DNA of 64,000 nt from Ifrita kowaldi (Eukaryota; Chordata; Aves; Passeriformes; Cinclosomatidae): NCBI GenBank assembly GCA_013398055.1, contig VZRS01002790.1:139016-203015 (forward strand), given 5' to 3'. Below are positions 14,641-27,066 of this stretch, one piece after another (the stretch's first letter is position 1; every line of letters begins with the position of its first letter). A program made the position numbers and the translations under genes. Below the pieces are notes generated by a model. It saw nothing but the letters and a program-made list of their open reading frames with translations. It made no database searches and had not been told where the DNA came from.

Positions 14641-14950
14641 GAAGATGAAAATATTCCTCCCTCCTCTTCCATTCCATTTCAGCTTGTATTACTGAGTACA
14701 ACATTGTACGGTATTGAATATTCCTTTGGCCAACTCTGGTCAGCCATTCCCTCCCAACTTTTTGTGCTTTCCAATCCTGTTTGCTCGAGGAGGCAGAGCG
14801 AGTAGAAGAGAAAGCCTTGATGTTGTACGAACTCTGCCCAGCAACAGCCAAAATACTGGTGTGTTATCAACACAGTTTTTGTTGCAAATGCAAAACACAG
14901 CACCATGCAGGCTGCTATGGAGAAAATTAACTTTATTCCAGGCAGAGTCA
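14641..14950 (-). mobile_element. ERVL-type LTR fragment (left copy)
   Basis: Read on the minus strand from about 14950, the text follows the 5' half of the common avian ERVL LTR. Key words are AGTTAATTTTCTCCATAG, then GTGTTGATAACACA, and later CCGTACAATGTTGT. The LTR is truncated: the part carrying the polyadenylation signal and U5 is absent. The short overlapping frames here (80-102 codons, both strands) are products of this non-coding LTR and not genes. The family call rests on remembered LTR sequence and should be checked against an avian repeat library. Confidence 0.75.
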
Positions 14951-16066
14951 TTGTGATACATATATAGACTTAAAGTGACACAGGTAGACAAGTAAATGCC
15001 AACACAATACATTTTTGACAGGTTTTCTGGCATTCTGCCATTTGGCATTCTGATTCCAAATATTTATAATTTTTAAATAGCTATCATTCAAAAAAAAAAA
15101 TCCCATAAGCAAAAATGTTTTTTCTTTTTGTATGTTTGGGGAATAATGTTTTCTGTGCTTATGAAATATTTTCTGTATATAATAATGCACTTAATTAATA
15201 TACAATAATTAATATACAAATATATTTCAGTGATTGAATTCTTGACAGCTTCCTAGATGTATTAAGTTTTTTACATTAAAGAGCTTTTCTCTCAGCATCC
15301 AGCCTTAGAATAAACTTGAAAAAAATCAATACTTATTTTCTTCAGTAATTTGAACCATTAGATCAAGACTTAGAATTTTTTATAAAAATATTGATTTAAG
15401 TATGAGGAAGATGTTAGCAACACAACTATTATTTCAGAAAACATCAATCATTTTCCATCTTTACCATGGCTCATACAAGCTTTTACATATTTAACTATTT
15501 TAGAGTGCGAAGGGGAATAACAGGTGGTTTTCAATTCCGAAAGACTCACACGGAATATGAAAGTTAAGATCATCAGGTCTACAGTGGGAAATTCTCCCTC
15601 AGACACAATAAACCTCTCATTCATTTAACTCTTTACAGGTATTCTGATGTGAATTAGGATAGTTGCATTAGCTATGGAGTTGAAAAGTCATGAACGATAG
15701 GTGGGATTTTTTTTACAAAACTACCAAAATGCATTTAAAATGATAAAGAATTGGTTTTCTCAAAGCTTCCCAAAACATTAATATTAATCTGTAACTGTTC
15801 TGAGGGATTTAAAATGTGCTGAAAGTGGCTAATGAGCATTATGATTAGATTGTAGCATAACCAAATCAGTCAGAATTTTTTAGAGATGGGTTTTTTCATA
15901 TACTAAAGATATCTGACAGAAGCTGGCTGTTAATATTTATGTAATAAAATATTACCCTGTGCTAGCAAAAAAAACCCAAAAAACATTCTTATTCAACAAG
16001 AATTAAATAGCTTTTGTACCACAAAGTCTCGAACATCACTCAGCACACTGTAGGGACCAAGGAAAG

Positions 16067-16067
16067 N
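16067..16067. other. Single-N assembly join
   Basis: One ambiguous base separates two near-identical 2278-bp copies. A single N at the exact copy boundary is typical of a scaffold join where the estimated gap was zero or negative. Confidence 0.95.
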
Positions 16068-16848
16068 ACTATATGGTAAATTTGAAATAAAATATAATAC
16101 TCCACTGCCAAATGTTTCTTATCTAAACAAAAGATTTGTTTCCAATTCTCACTCAAACTTACTGATCTCAGTTTTCTCTCAAGCAGTTATATGGCTTCTC
16201 TGGGAATTTCAAAACCAGATATTGTTTCACCCTTACTTGATTGGGATGGTCAGAACAAAATTTTATATATTTACCTATACAGCAGTCGTGGGATCAGCTC
16301 TGCATGCTACTTTTCACCATTACATCAGAACCAGGAGTAGCTAAAAGAGGAGGACAGCTGTGAGGATGTGATTAAAAGAACTATAGATCTTGTGTTGAAA
16401 ATGCAATTGCCTTCACAAACACTTTTTGCATATTGAAACACTTGAGTATCTTCATGCAAAACTGTTAACTGACAAAATTGAAACTCTTCAGGTATTTAGG
16501 CACTGTTAATTGAAGCTGTCATTAACTCCAACAGGGCAGTGATTCAACCATTAAAGAGGTCTGACTAACTTCATTTTACTTCTTCTCTATTTATGTCATC
16601 AGCTGGAAACTCTGCTGGAGTGTTTGTACACTGGAACTCCAATTATGAGTCCCATGCCATCCTTAAATCTTCTCAGACAACCTTTACCATGAGAAAGCTT
16701 AATGTCGACTAAAACAAAACAAACAAGTGGAATATTCAACCACAAACATTAAAGTTTCCTATAATATGGAGCTTTAAGAAAAAAAGTTTAGAAGGTGAAC
16801 AGAGAGCAGAGTACAAATATGGAAGAGCAAAGGTTAGCACAAAATCAC

Positions 16849-16915
16849 AGAATCATTTAAGTTGGAAAGGACCTCTGAGACCAAGTCCAACCAGTGACCA
16901 AACACTGCCTTGTCA
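16849..16915 (-). mobile_element. CR1 LINE 3'-tail fragment (right copy)
   Basis: This is the copy of the CR1 tail at 14570-14636 carried along in the duplicated block. If the block is an unmerged overlap, this is the same insertion and not a second one. Confidence 0.8.
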
Positions 16916-16919
16916 GGAG

Positions 16920-17229
16920 GAAGATGAAAATATTCCTCCCTCCTCTTCCATTCCATTTCAGCTTGTATTACTGAGTACAACATTGTACGGTATTGAATAT
17001 TCCTTTGGCCAACTCTGGTCAGCCATTCCCTCCCAACTTTTTGTGCTTTCCAATCCTGTTTGCTCGAGGAGGCAGAGCGAGTAGAAGAGAAAGCCTTGAT
17101 GTTGTACGAACTCTGCCCAGCAACAGCCAAAATACTGGTGTGTTATCAACACAGTTTTTGTTGCAAATGCAAAACACAGCACCATGCAGGCTGCTATGGA
17201 GAAAATTAACTTTATTCCAGGCAGAGTCA
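16920..17229 (-). mobile_element. ERVL-type LTR fragment (right copy)
   Basis: This is the copy of the LTR fragment at 14641-14950 carried along in the duplicated block. The short frames inside translate identically in both copies. Confidence 0.75.
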
Positions 17230-18345
17230 TTGTGATACATATATAGACTTAAAGTGACACAGGTAGACAAGTAAATGCCAACACAATACATTTTTGACAG
17301 GTTTTCTGGCATTCTGCCATTTGGCATTCTGATTCCAAATATTTATAATTTTTAAATAGCTATCATTCAAAAAAAAAAATCCCATAAGCAAAAATGTTTT
17401 TTCTTTTTGTATGTTTGGGGAATAATGTTTTCTGTGCTTATGAAATATTTTCTGTATATAATAATGCACTTAATTAATATACAATAATTAATATACAAAT
17501 ATATTTCAGTGATTGAATTCTTGACAGCTTCCTAGATGTATTAAGTTTTTTACATTAAAGAGCTTTTCTCTCAGCATCCAGCCTTAGAATAAACTTGAAA
17601 AAAATCAATACTTATTTTCTTCAGTAATTTGAACCATTAGATCAAGACTTAGAATTTTTTATAAAAATATTGATTTAAGTATGAGGAAGATGTTAGCAAC
17701 ACAACTATTATTTCAGAAAACATCAATCATTTTCCATCTTTACCATGGCTCATACAAGCTTTTACATATTTAACTATTTTAGAGTGCGAAGGGGAATAAC
17801 AGGTGGTTTTCAATTCCGAAAGACTCACACGGAATATGAAAGTTAAGATCATCAGGTCTACAGTGGGAAATTCTCCCTCAGACACAATAAACCTCTCATT
17901 CATTTAACTCTTTACAGGTATTCTGATGTGAATTAGGATAGTTGCATTAGCTATGGAGTTGAAAAGTCATGAATGATAGGTGGGATTTTTTTTACAAAAC
18001 TACCAAAATGCATTTAAAATGATAAAGAATTGGTTTTCTCAAAGCTTCCCAAAACATTAATATTAATCTGTAACTGTTCTGAGGGATTTAAAATGTGCTG
18101 AAAGTGGCTAATGAGCATTATGATTAGATTGTAGCATAACCAAATCAGTCAGAATTTTTTAGAGATGGGTTTTTTCATATACTAAAGATATCTGACAGAA
18201 GCTGGCTGTTAATATTTATGTAATAAAATATTACCCTGTGCTAGCAAAAAAAACCCAAAAAACATTCTTATTCAACAAGAATTAAATAGCTTTTGTACCA
18301 CAAAGTCTCGAACATCACTCAGCACACTGTAGGGACCAAGGAAAG

Positions 18346-19174
18346 CTCAGCAACAGGATTGCTCATGGAAAAACAAAGGCAATCTTAAACGCTTTCTTTT
18401 ACCAAGTATGGCACTATCTACTCTTAAGACCACCAACACTTCAGTGCGGCATTAGATGGTGGCTGCCAACCGTGGATCCCTTCTTCCTCTTCTTGGAATA
18501 CCTTGCCATAAGGTCAGCATTTCTAACAATGAAGTGAGCTTCAAAGTGCTGTGAAGTCATTCACTAACCACTTAGGACTTCTTTAAATTAATTTCTACTC
18601 CATTTTTAAACTGCCAATGTCATGCAGAGAGTGATAATCACACCAATTTGTGTGCTATCTTTGAATCACAAGAATTGTTGTAACAAACAGCTTCTTAACA
18701 AATCAAAGAAGATCTCCAGTCTAGTTATCTTCCTCACCAGTAGTAAATGTTTGAATTACCAAACATGAGACAAAAGGGAAAGGTAGTGCTTGAAGTGTTG
18801 ATTAACCTTTTCGGTCTTTCAGCTTTTACCCAGCTTATATTTATAGTATAACATTCCCTATGACCCTAAAACCACTTGCATTTACGCTGGCAGCCTGAAC
18901 CTAGTAGCTTTGCAAGTGTAATTGTATCATGCAGCTGAATGGAAAAATTAAATCAGAAGAATGGTTCAAACTACTTGAAATTTTCATGTACACTTCCCAT
19001 TGTATGGGACCGTATAGTGGGGCGCTATGATATATTGTTATACTTGTTTGGTATCTCCACTACTTCACTCCTGTGAATTTCTGTCAGGAAAATGGTTTTT
19101 ATTTCAGTCTTCTCATGAATCAGATGCACTTCCTTTCTTGCCTTCAAGTAAGAGCTAAACAAAACTAGTCAAAA
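18346..19174. other. Unique DNA, no gene recognised
   Basis: No frame of note, no repeat family and no strong splice pattern. This is the unique sequence that follows the right copy of the duplicated block. Confidence 0.55.
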
Positions 19175-19675
19175 AAAATGGAGGGACCTCCACGGGTAAG
19201 CTGGCCCACCCTCTGCTCAAATCAGGGCTAGCTTCAAAAGCATATCTGATTGCTTAGGGTGTTCTTTAGACGAGTTTTGAGACCCTCCAGAAATGGAGTT
19301 TTCACAACTTTCCAAGGCAATGTTTTCCAACAGTCATGTGCTTCTTTCATGTAGAAGTTTTGGTTTACATTCACTTTGAAACCTGCCTGTTGCAGCTTGT
19401 GATTGCCTCTGTCTTATTAAGATACATTATGAAGAAGAGCCCAGCTCTGCCTTCGTTATAGCTTCTCTCAGGTAGATGAGGATTGCAATCAGATCTTTCC
19501 TCAGTTTTGTCTTCTACAGCCTAAATAAATCCAGTTCTCTCAGTTTCTCCTGGTATGTCACATGTTACTTACCCATTCCACAACCTTTCTCTGAACTCTA
19601 CAGTTTGTTGATAATCCTGAACATAGGGGCCAAAAGTGGTCCCTGTATCTCGTCTGCAGGCACAAAGGGACTGAA
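19175..19675 (-). mobile_element. Old CR1 LINE 3' fragment
   Basis: On the minus strand this runs through about 500 bases of the CR1 3' region. Landmarks on the plus strand, all decayed forms of CR1 consensus words, are 'gagggacctccacgg', 'ctctgctcaaatcaggg', 'gacgagttttgagaccctcc', 'gaagaagagcccagctctg' and 'ccagttctctcagtttctcc'. Divergence is clearly higher than in the CR1 copies at 50592 and 59497, so this insertion is older. The 70-codon frame at 19476-19688 is antisense to the element and is not a gene. Confidence 0.8.
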
Positions 19676-20458
19676 AAACTTTGATTGAGGCTGACAGTAA
19701 GGTATTCATAATGCTACCTGACTTTGTGTCTTGCTAGTTGTATTAGCTTTCTGCCTCCTTTTGTGCTGCATATCTCCCAGGGAGCTTGTATCCAGGTGTC
19801 AGAAACTTTCCAGTGAAGAAATGCTCTTTTGATAGTAATTACAGTGGTACCAGCAAAACAAAATCTCTGAAATATTGCTGCTTGAATCTTTGCACTAATA
19901 GCATGACAACTGTGTACCACATTTATACTAAAGATTTCCTCATAAATGAAAATCACTGTGGAAATGTTATGTGTGAATAATGCTGCCTGACAATGAAAAA
20001 ATCATAATAATGGTAATGCACAATCCTAGTGTAATAACTGAAAGGGCAAGATGCATTTGCATGGACAGCTGGAACTTGAAATATCAGCAGTGAAGCTGTT
20101 GTGTTTACTTTGAGTCTTTCTTTTCATCAGGAGACTTGTTACTTTTCTCTAGTAACTTCTCATGCAGATTGTTTATTGTATGTCAGGACTTCTTGATTAT
20201 AACAACTTTATATTAAAATATATTTAAAGAACTTGACAGTAATCTCATTCTATTGTGAATTCCTTTAGAGATTATCCTCTCCCCCCTCACACTCTATTTG
20301 ATCAGGAAAGTTTTGACAGAGCATTTGCCTTCAAAAGACTGAAGGTTTAAGGTGAGATACTGCATGTATAATAACACTAACCACCTTTAATTTCTAATCC
20401 CTACAAGCCTTTGAACTCAATAACAAAATTAAAAAGTGACCAAATGCTTAATAACAAA

Positions 20459-20512
20459 CTGCTGTGTTCGTCCCCTTCATCAACAATACTTAGGGAATAT
20501 TAAGCAAAAATA
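20459..20512 (+). repeat. Short dispersed repeat, member 1
   Basis: The segment starts CTGCTGTGTTCGTCCCC and runs through 'caacaatacttagggaatat' to an A-rich end. It closely resembles 21964-22019 on the same strand, with about six mismatches or small shifts over some 54 bases. I do not recognise the family. It could be part of a small non-autonomous transposon or a local duplication. Confidence 0.6.
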
Positions 20513-21711
20513 TTTAAAAAGAAACCAAAACAAAAGAAGCAAACAAAAACGAAACATCGCATTGTTTCTTATACACAAACTAAATGTATAATTTGTTACA
20601 TGAACACCTAAACTATGTACTTTGAAGAACCTCATATTGTCTACCAATCAGAGAATTTCCCTTCAAATCTCTAAACTCCTTGGAAGAGATATGGACAACT
20701 TCTGGAAAATCTTTTGTGAAGCAATATTGTGGATGGAACACACAGTTAGGTAATATGAACAGAATGAGCTTGCTTAGAGTTTGTACGGTTGACAGAAGAA
20801 CTATGATTGCATTCATGACAACATCTCACACCAGTTCTAAAATAAATAAAGGTTTTTTGCATTTAAAATGATATTTATTGCACTTGGGCACTGTCTGTCT
20901 TCCTCATCTTTTCATCTAGTTAAAATGCTGCTCTTTCATTTCTCCCTATTTATACATTTCTTCCTTTGATCTTCTGAACTGTAAAAGTCCTCAAAACATT
21001 TATAAAGATGAAGATTTTAGAAATGTCAATATCAACTGCTCTATAATCTATGCGGATTTGGCTTCTTAATAAAAATTTAAATTGAGAAGAAACAATTACT
21101 AAGCAAAAAATCCCCACTTTTGGATTTTTGTTTTGTTGCTCAAGTATCTTTTGAGAGTAAGGCCACCAGATACATGACTCTGCTACAAGATATAACTAGA
21201 AATATGTGCTCTCTACTTTTTGTAATCATTTTGTTAAAGGAAAAAAGACTAATTAGTTGTTTCTGAAACTCCTTAAAGCTTCAGGAGCTCTAAGTATGGT
21301 TATTGATTTATAGGTTTACGTTAGTACACAACCTTCAACAGTTTTAATGAAATTTTGCTAAGTTATTAAATCTGTAAAGTTACTAAATTTTAGAAAAACA
21401 TAATTCTGTAATTTGGACATGGTTCCCCATTTGTACCAGCACTACTTGTAATGGCTATAGAGGTTTCTTTTTCCCCAGACTTTACAGGCACATATTGCAT
21501 CTACGAAGGGAATCTGTTGAGCACTGTTTGCAACACTAAGAAATGTACTGAAATCCAGAACAATGGTACATCCCAAGATCCTTATTTCACTTGATGTCTA
21601 GCTGCAGACAGTGCCCTCTAACTTAATACACTCTATGTTAGTCGAAATCTTAGTGCTCAGAGATTTTCACGATCTTATTTTCTCAGCAGCAATAACTTGA
21701 TAGAGCAGTAG

Positions 21712-21770
21712 GTGTGTGAATGTGTGTGCGTGTGTGTGTGCACACCTGTGCATTAGCACACACATGGTTG
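21712..21770. repeat. TG/CA microsatellite
   Basis: An interrupted GTGTGTG run is followed by CACACC and a later CACACACATG, so the tract is partly self-complementary. It is a simple-sequence locus. Confidence 0.8.
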
Positions 21771-21963
21771 TGTGCTGGGCAGGTTTTCAGAATGGAACTA
21801 GGAGTAAAACAAATTTTCAAGCAAGGGCAAGGGTGTAGTTTAGCTTGCTAGTGAGAGAAAACGAAAGAAATTATTGGTTCCAAGTCTATGGGCCATTCAG
21901 ATGGCACCGAAGCAATACATGCGTGTTTGTATGCAAAGAGGAAATGGTTCTGTAGGGCTTTTG

Positions 21964-22019
21964 CTGCTGTATTCATCCCCTTCATAAACAATACTTAAGA
22001 AGTATTAAGCAAAAAAGTA
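21964..22019 (+). repeat. Short dispersed repeat, member 2, with a palindrome
   Basis: This is the second member of the pair with 20459-20512. It contains a perfect 7-bp inverted repeat with a 3-base loop, AATACTT-AAG-AAGTATT at 21990-22006, which member 1 has lost or never had in full. I do not recognise the family. Confidence 0.6.
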
Positions 22020-24926
22020 TGTTTCAAATATCTTACTGTCCTATTTTTTCCCCTTCTTTTCTTCTTCCTACATATTTTAGCCCACAAGGGTTGTGCAGGG
22101 CCAACTAAGAATCGTTAGATGTGTCTAGTTTTTCAGAGTTGTCTCTAATATTCCTGGGATTACAAAGGATTCATTCAATACAACAGCATGCACAAGTTGT
22201 TCTGTACTGACAGGATGTGTAAGTGCTTGATCACAGTTTTTCATCATTCCATTACCAGTAGATATTTAATACAAAAAGTAATTTTTTCCAGGAATCTATG
22301 AAGATGAAAACAGCACCCAGATGTGTTCTATAATCATATATCACTAGCCATGAAAGTGGATGTAGTGCAGTTGAATATTTCATGCTTAATATCATGTAAT
22401 CTAGAATCTAAATTTACCTTTCTGTACATGGAAGTATAAAAATGAGGAAAAAGAAAACCAACTCTAAGCATAACATTAATGCCAGAGCAGAAGTTAAGGA
22501 TGATGGAGCTCAAAGTAAGGCCTTTTACATTTCACATTTCCATGAGAGATGACAAGTACTACATAAGTAACTATTTAAGACGCTAATTTACAGTCCTGCA
22601 ATGCTTTCCAATACCTCATTATAAAGAAAAAATAATGTCTAATTTAAGATAGAGTTAATCTTTCCCCATGGAAGGATAATTTTGTCTCTTTGCTTTGCTC
22701 TTTCTTTCTCTCTGAATTGTCAGAGAGTGAGCCCAAACTGAAAATCATGGAGAAGTTCCTTGCAATCATTTCACTTTGCTTTTAAAAAATAGCTTTTCTG
22801 GAGGGTTACAGTTAGTACAGATTTTGTATGCTGCTATGTATCTAAATATATCTTTGTATTGCAAAGTTTGACATGCTGTTCATAGCACCATAGGCAAAAC
22901 CTGACACTTTTTTTCTGTAAACAAACAGATATCTCAGAAGCCTTTTTTTTGTTTACTTGCTAGTAAATATAACTTTCATGCAGTAGTACTGCTGCTTTCA
23001 ATCTACTTGAAAAAGTTTGTTGGAAGGAGAGGCTTGGTAACTTGCAAAGCTGCCTGAAGACTTACTAAGATGTTGAATTATGCAGACTGTTTGGATTGAG
23101 CCAAGAGAACTGAGATAGGGAAGGTGCCAGTCTTACTGTCAGACTATAGAAATAAGCTGAACAACATAGCTCAGCTGCTTGGTAAATACACCTGTGTTTG
23201 TTTAGTTTAGGTTGGGCTAGGTTTTTGTTTGGAGAAAACTGAACAGGGCTTTGAAGTGTTAAAACTACTGAGACACCTCAAAATTTCACACATGCCAGAC
23301 AGCTTGTGAAAGCTGGTCATGGGAGGATTTTTTCATATTACCTGTGTTTCCATCCAAGATGAAAATCTAGCAACAGGAGTTTACAGATGAGATATGAGAT
23401 ATTAAGTGCAATGGCGGGGGGGAGGGTGGAAGGTTCATTTGGTTGACTAGTTGTTTTTCTTTTCTTCCTTAAGTGTTATCTCCTCTTCCTACTACTGTTA
23501 AAAATGCTTATACCCTTTGAGCACACCCAGGTGTAACCCCCACCTATTGAGACAGTAAGCAGTAGCTGATAGTGAACATCTAAATATTCTTTTGCTTATT
23601 ATTTCTTCCTGTCAGGAAAAGTCTCTTCCATCTACTATATATGTCTTGTCTTTCTTTTAAAGCTTAAATTTATTTTTTAAGTCAACCTGGAAGTATTTAT
23701 ATCTATATAGACATCTGCTTTGTATAAATCTAGATGGCTGTAGTGTACACAGTTTATGCTTAAGTCTGGTTTAGAGATGTACTAATATGCAAGCATTTTG
23801 CCTTGGCAGAACATTTGAAGAGTGTGATTTTAACTTGGCATTAGAAGAATATTACAAGAAGTGCCAAAGTATGTTAGTACCTTGAGTAGCTACAGTCGAG
23901 ATGTTTTTATCAAAATGTGCTGCAGGCATCATTTTCACTGTTTTTCTTTTTCTATCCAAACTGAAAGAGTTTTAAGATTTTTTTTTAATTACCTCACCCT
24001 GGGATCTATTTAAACCAAACGTGTTGTTGGAGTCAGTGAGTCTAGTTCCCTGCTATTGTCAGGCATCATGTCACAATCTTGACAGATGTGTTTTGAGATG
24101 AGCTGCAATACTACTAGTCATATACTCTCCAAGATATCTGTCATCTGGAAGCATCATCAGTAATAAATCTAAAAGTGTTAAATGAACAGACGTGGGGAAG
24201 AAAAATAGCTTAGGGGAAACAAACAAAAAACACTTGAGTCAGAAAGTATCATGTGGCATGATCATTTTCTTAAGTGGAACCACATTTGCTGTTTTGTCTT
24301 CTATTCCCTCCCTGTCTTTGAACAGCAGGCAAGCCCTGCCACTATTTTGCTTACTCCAGTTCCACACCTTACGGGCTTAAAGACTTGCTTATCTCCATCT
24401 AGCAGTCTTGCTTACTTCGTGACATGAAGAAGTGTATCAAGTAATCTAACACTACATTAAGAAAAAAAAATCTTACGCAGTGGCACTTCTAAAATTCAGA
24501 CACCTCTCTGGTTGAGATGTTAAAGCACACAGTGACAGAGCTACCCAGGAAAGACAGTGGCTGTAGTGCTCACAGAACTTTTTATGATACATTGTTATTT
24601 GTTTTTCCTATTGCTTCAAATTATTTGGAATCACAAGCAGCTATATTTTAGAGATCTAAAAGAGAAAGTCAAGTCTCTGCCTCCCTAGGCCCTAGCCCTC
24701 TATTAAGAGAAAAATAAGAACCTGAACTTTGAAAAATCACATTCATAATGCTTCAAAACCTTAACTCTCCTTACAAAATAGCAAAGTAATCATAGCTCTA
24801 AAATATAACAGTGCTGTTAGCTAGTTGCACTAAAATCTTAGAAACTTTCTCTTTAAAAGGACTTGGTTTACTGCTTCATGTTTCAGTAACATTAATTTAA
24901 GACAAAGTATATTTTTTTTCTTTCAG

Positions 24927-25284
24927 TCCATGGAGAAACATCGTAGAAAACCTTCTTTTGCATAAGAATCACAGCTGCTGGCAGCCGATTGCAGCAAAAT
25001 TAATATTCTAGTTGAAATCTGGTGAGTGGGAGTCCCTTGACAGCATTTTGCAGAAGCCAGGGCTTGTCCTCTCATGCATTGTGAGAGAAGAAATGTTACT
25101 CTTGCTTTCAAACAGGTGTTGTGTCAAAAGCCAGAATAATTCACCCAGCACTGAAGTGTCTCTTCCTAAAGCTCCATTAAAGTATGTGGGACTACACCGA
25201 CTCCAGAATCCGCCATGGATATGTTATCGGGAAGTGTGAAGGCAACTGTGCTTAAATCCATGCTACATCTCATACTGAATGTGT
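24927..25284 (+). other. Candidate spliced exon, weak
   Basis: An acceptor-like pyrimidine run (ATTTTTTTTCTTTCAG, AG at 24925-24926) and a donor-like GTAAGT at 25285-25290 bracket 358 bases that hold more CpGs than their surroundings. Near the 3' end is an ATG in good context (CGCCATGG, ATG at 25215-25217). It opens a 25-codon frame that stops at 25290-25292 if unspliced, or leaves the exon after 70 coding bases if spliced. I recognise neither the peptide nor a gene. It could be a 5' exon, a lncRNA exon or chance. Confidence 0.2.
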
Positions 25285-26969
25285 GTAAGTAATTTTAAAA
25301 AAATTAAAAAATTAAATAAGGAAAACAAAAATGGTGGGAATCGTAAAACACTTGAAAAGCCTTTTGGATATTTTAAGTTTAGGATTTGATTGCTCAGTCC
25401 ATGAAGCAGCGAAAACACGCTTGCTGTGAAAAGTTCTGTGAAGATCTAATTAATTCTTCAGTGAGAACTGCTGTTTGTTGGAGAAAAAGTATAATGATCT
25501 CACTAAAGAAAGCACGTGTTGTGCTTCTGGGTATTCATAAGTCTTTGACACATAGATAAATACTTTCTGCCTCAACCAAATTTGGGTTTGAAAAAGATAG
25601 TATGAAAAACTCATTTGTTTAGTATGCAAAAAAATCAAACTTTCTATGTTCCTTGCGTTACCAAGGTTTCCTATGCATAATTACTGGGCTTCTGTGCTCA
25701 GATTCCAGCATGTTCCTAGAAGGGATAAAGCCTGCAGTAGAGTTATTAAATGTTGAATGAAATAGATAAACTCAGGATTCTGAAACAATACTCTGTGATG
25801 TTTTTCTGCTCTAAGTTCTTCCTGAGAAATGGTCAAAGCTATAATTTCTTAGAAACCTTTGAATTATAACAGCAAAACAATTTCTGGAAAAGCTGAGTTT
25901 GATATATAAATAATGCAATACAGATATAAAATTTGGCAGATCAGTACAGTTAAAGCTGAACAAAAAGAAGTCATGGGGTTTTTTAGTTGTGGTTTGCTTG
26001 GGTTTTGCTTTCACTTGGTTGGTTTGGGATTTTTCTTTCCTTCCCCACACCATTCTATAGAATATCTGAAAGATTAAAGAGGTTACAAAACAAGTCTTCA
26101 AATTAAGCTTATCAATCAAATGATATCCAGTGATGTTATAATTCTTTATTCCAGGGGGAAATTATTTGAGTAACCATGAAAGGATGACTACCAAAGAAAC
26201 TATTGATATTTTTGGCACTTTCTGAAGTTTTTTGATGCTGGTAAACTGTGTATGTAAAACATATGTGAGCAAACCCAAAGTGCCAGCACAGATATACTAA
26301 ACTTTCTTAATCCCGAGTCTCACATTGATGGCTGCTGGCATGGCTAGATATGCCCAATCTGTCAGGGCATTCTGGTACTCAGACGGGATAGCATCAGTGA
26401 TGTCAGAAATTATTAAGATGAACTTTCTTTTTCAAAACCAGTTCTTGAAAATTCAGTCAATTGTGACTGGAGATTCTTGACTAAGGGGATTGCTTAGGAG
26501 CTTTTCTACCAGGCCCAGAGAAAGCTTAATATTCTTGCAGTTTGTAAAATTTTTCTACTATGGGAAACCCAGGAATAGGTACATTTTCAGGGTCTTTGTG
26601 TATGTCTGCTTTAAGGATAAATTTTATTTGGCTGTAAGTCTCCTATGTCAAGCTTGGTAATTTTCATTTACCAATGTAAATTTTCAAGTTTTGTTGAAGC
26701 TGTTTTTCACTACTGGATGATTTTACTATGCTTTCTGAAAGTTTTAAACCTTATTTGTGAGAAGGAGGCAGCATCTTCTCACTCTACCATAGTGTAGCTG
26801 TGCATTTTCATATATATTCTGGGTGAATACACGCATACACATAGGAATGTATACTCTGTCTATATAGATACATGGTCTATATACATTGTTTATGTACAGT
26901 GACCTGAATATCAGGGAGAAGGGCAGAAAGAAAAAGCAAAGGCAGCTGTGCCTGGAAGGTTTGAAAAGG
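25285..26969. other. Unique AT-rich DNA, no gene recognised
   Basis: Short frames only (up to 102 codons at 25811-26119 minus, low complexity and unrecognised). I can assign no repeat family. Confidence 0.55.
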
Positions 26970-27066
26970 TGGGGGAGGTGTGTGTGTGTATATACACATA
27001 TATGGGGGGGTGTGTGTGTATATACACATATATATGTGTGTGTCTATACACATACACATACATGTA
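26970..27066. repeat. TG/TA minisatellite with self-complementary units
   Basis: A unit of about 31 bases (G run, then GTGTGTGTATATACACATATAT) is present twice, at about 26980-27003 and 27011-27034, followed by a degenerate third TG/TACACA unit. The alternating purine-pyrimidine runs are inverted repeats of themselves. The frames of 68-89 codons crossing it are low-complexity and not genes. Confidence 0.8.

Larger units (their letters stand above)
13789..16066. repeat. 2278-bp duplicated block, left copy
   Basis: This block recurs at a constant offset of 2279 bases in 16068-18345. The left copy follows unique sequence and ends exactly at the N at 16067. I found two mismatches between the copies: 14286 A versus 16565 C, and 15695 C versus 17974 T. 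The boundaries coincide with the N and the copies form a dovetail, so the likeliest reading is two contig ends that overlap and were not merged. It contains a CR1 tail and an ERVL-type LTR fragment, so the same two insertions are counted twice. Confidence 0.95.
16068..18345. repeat. 2278-bp duplicated block, right copy
   Basis: This is the same sequence as 13789-16066. It starts directly after the N and continues past 18345 into unique DNA, where the left copy has already stopped. About 99.9 percent identity fits two alleles, or one allele with errors, and is far too high for an old duplication. See the left copy for content. Confidence 0.95.
19676..24926. other. Unique AT-rich DNA, no gene recognised
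   Basis: Apart from the paired short repeat and the TG tract listed separately, I see only short frames. A G-rich run at about 23413-23429 (GGCGGGGGGGAGGGTGG) could form a small G-quadruplex but has no visible context. Confidence 0.55.

Noticed and set aside
14555..17469. Two matching sets of five 80-102 codon frames
   Set aside because: They overlap on both strands within an ERVL-type LTR and CR1 tail, and recur only because the block is duplicated.
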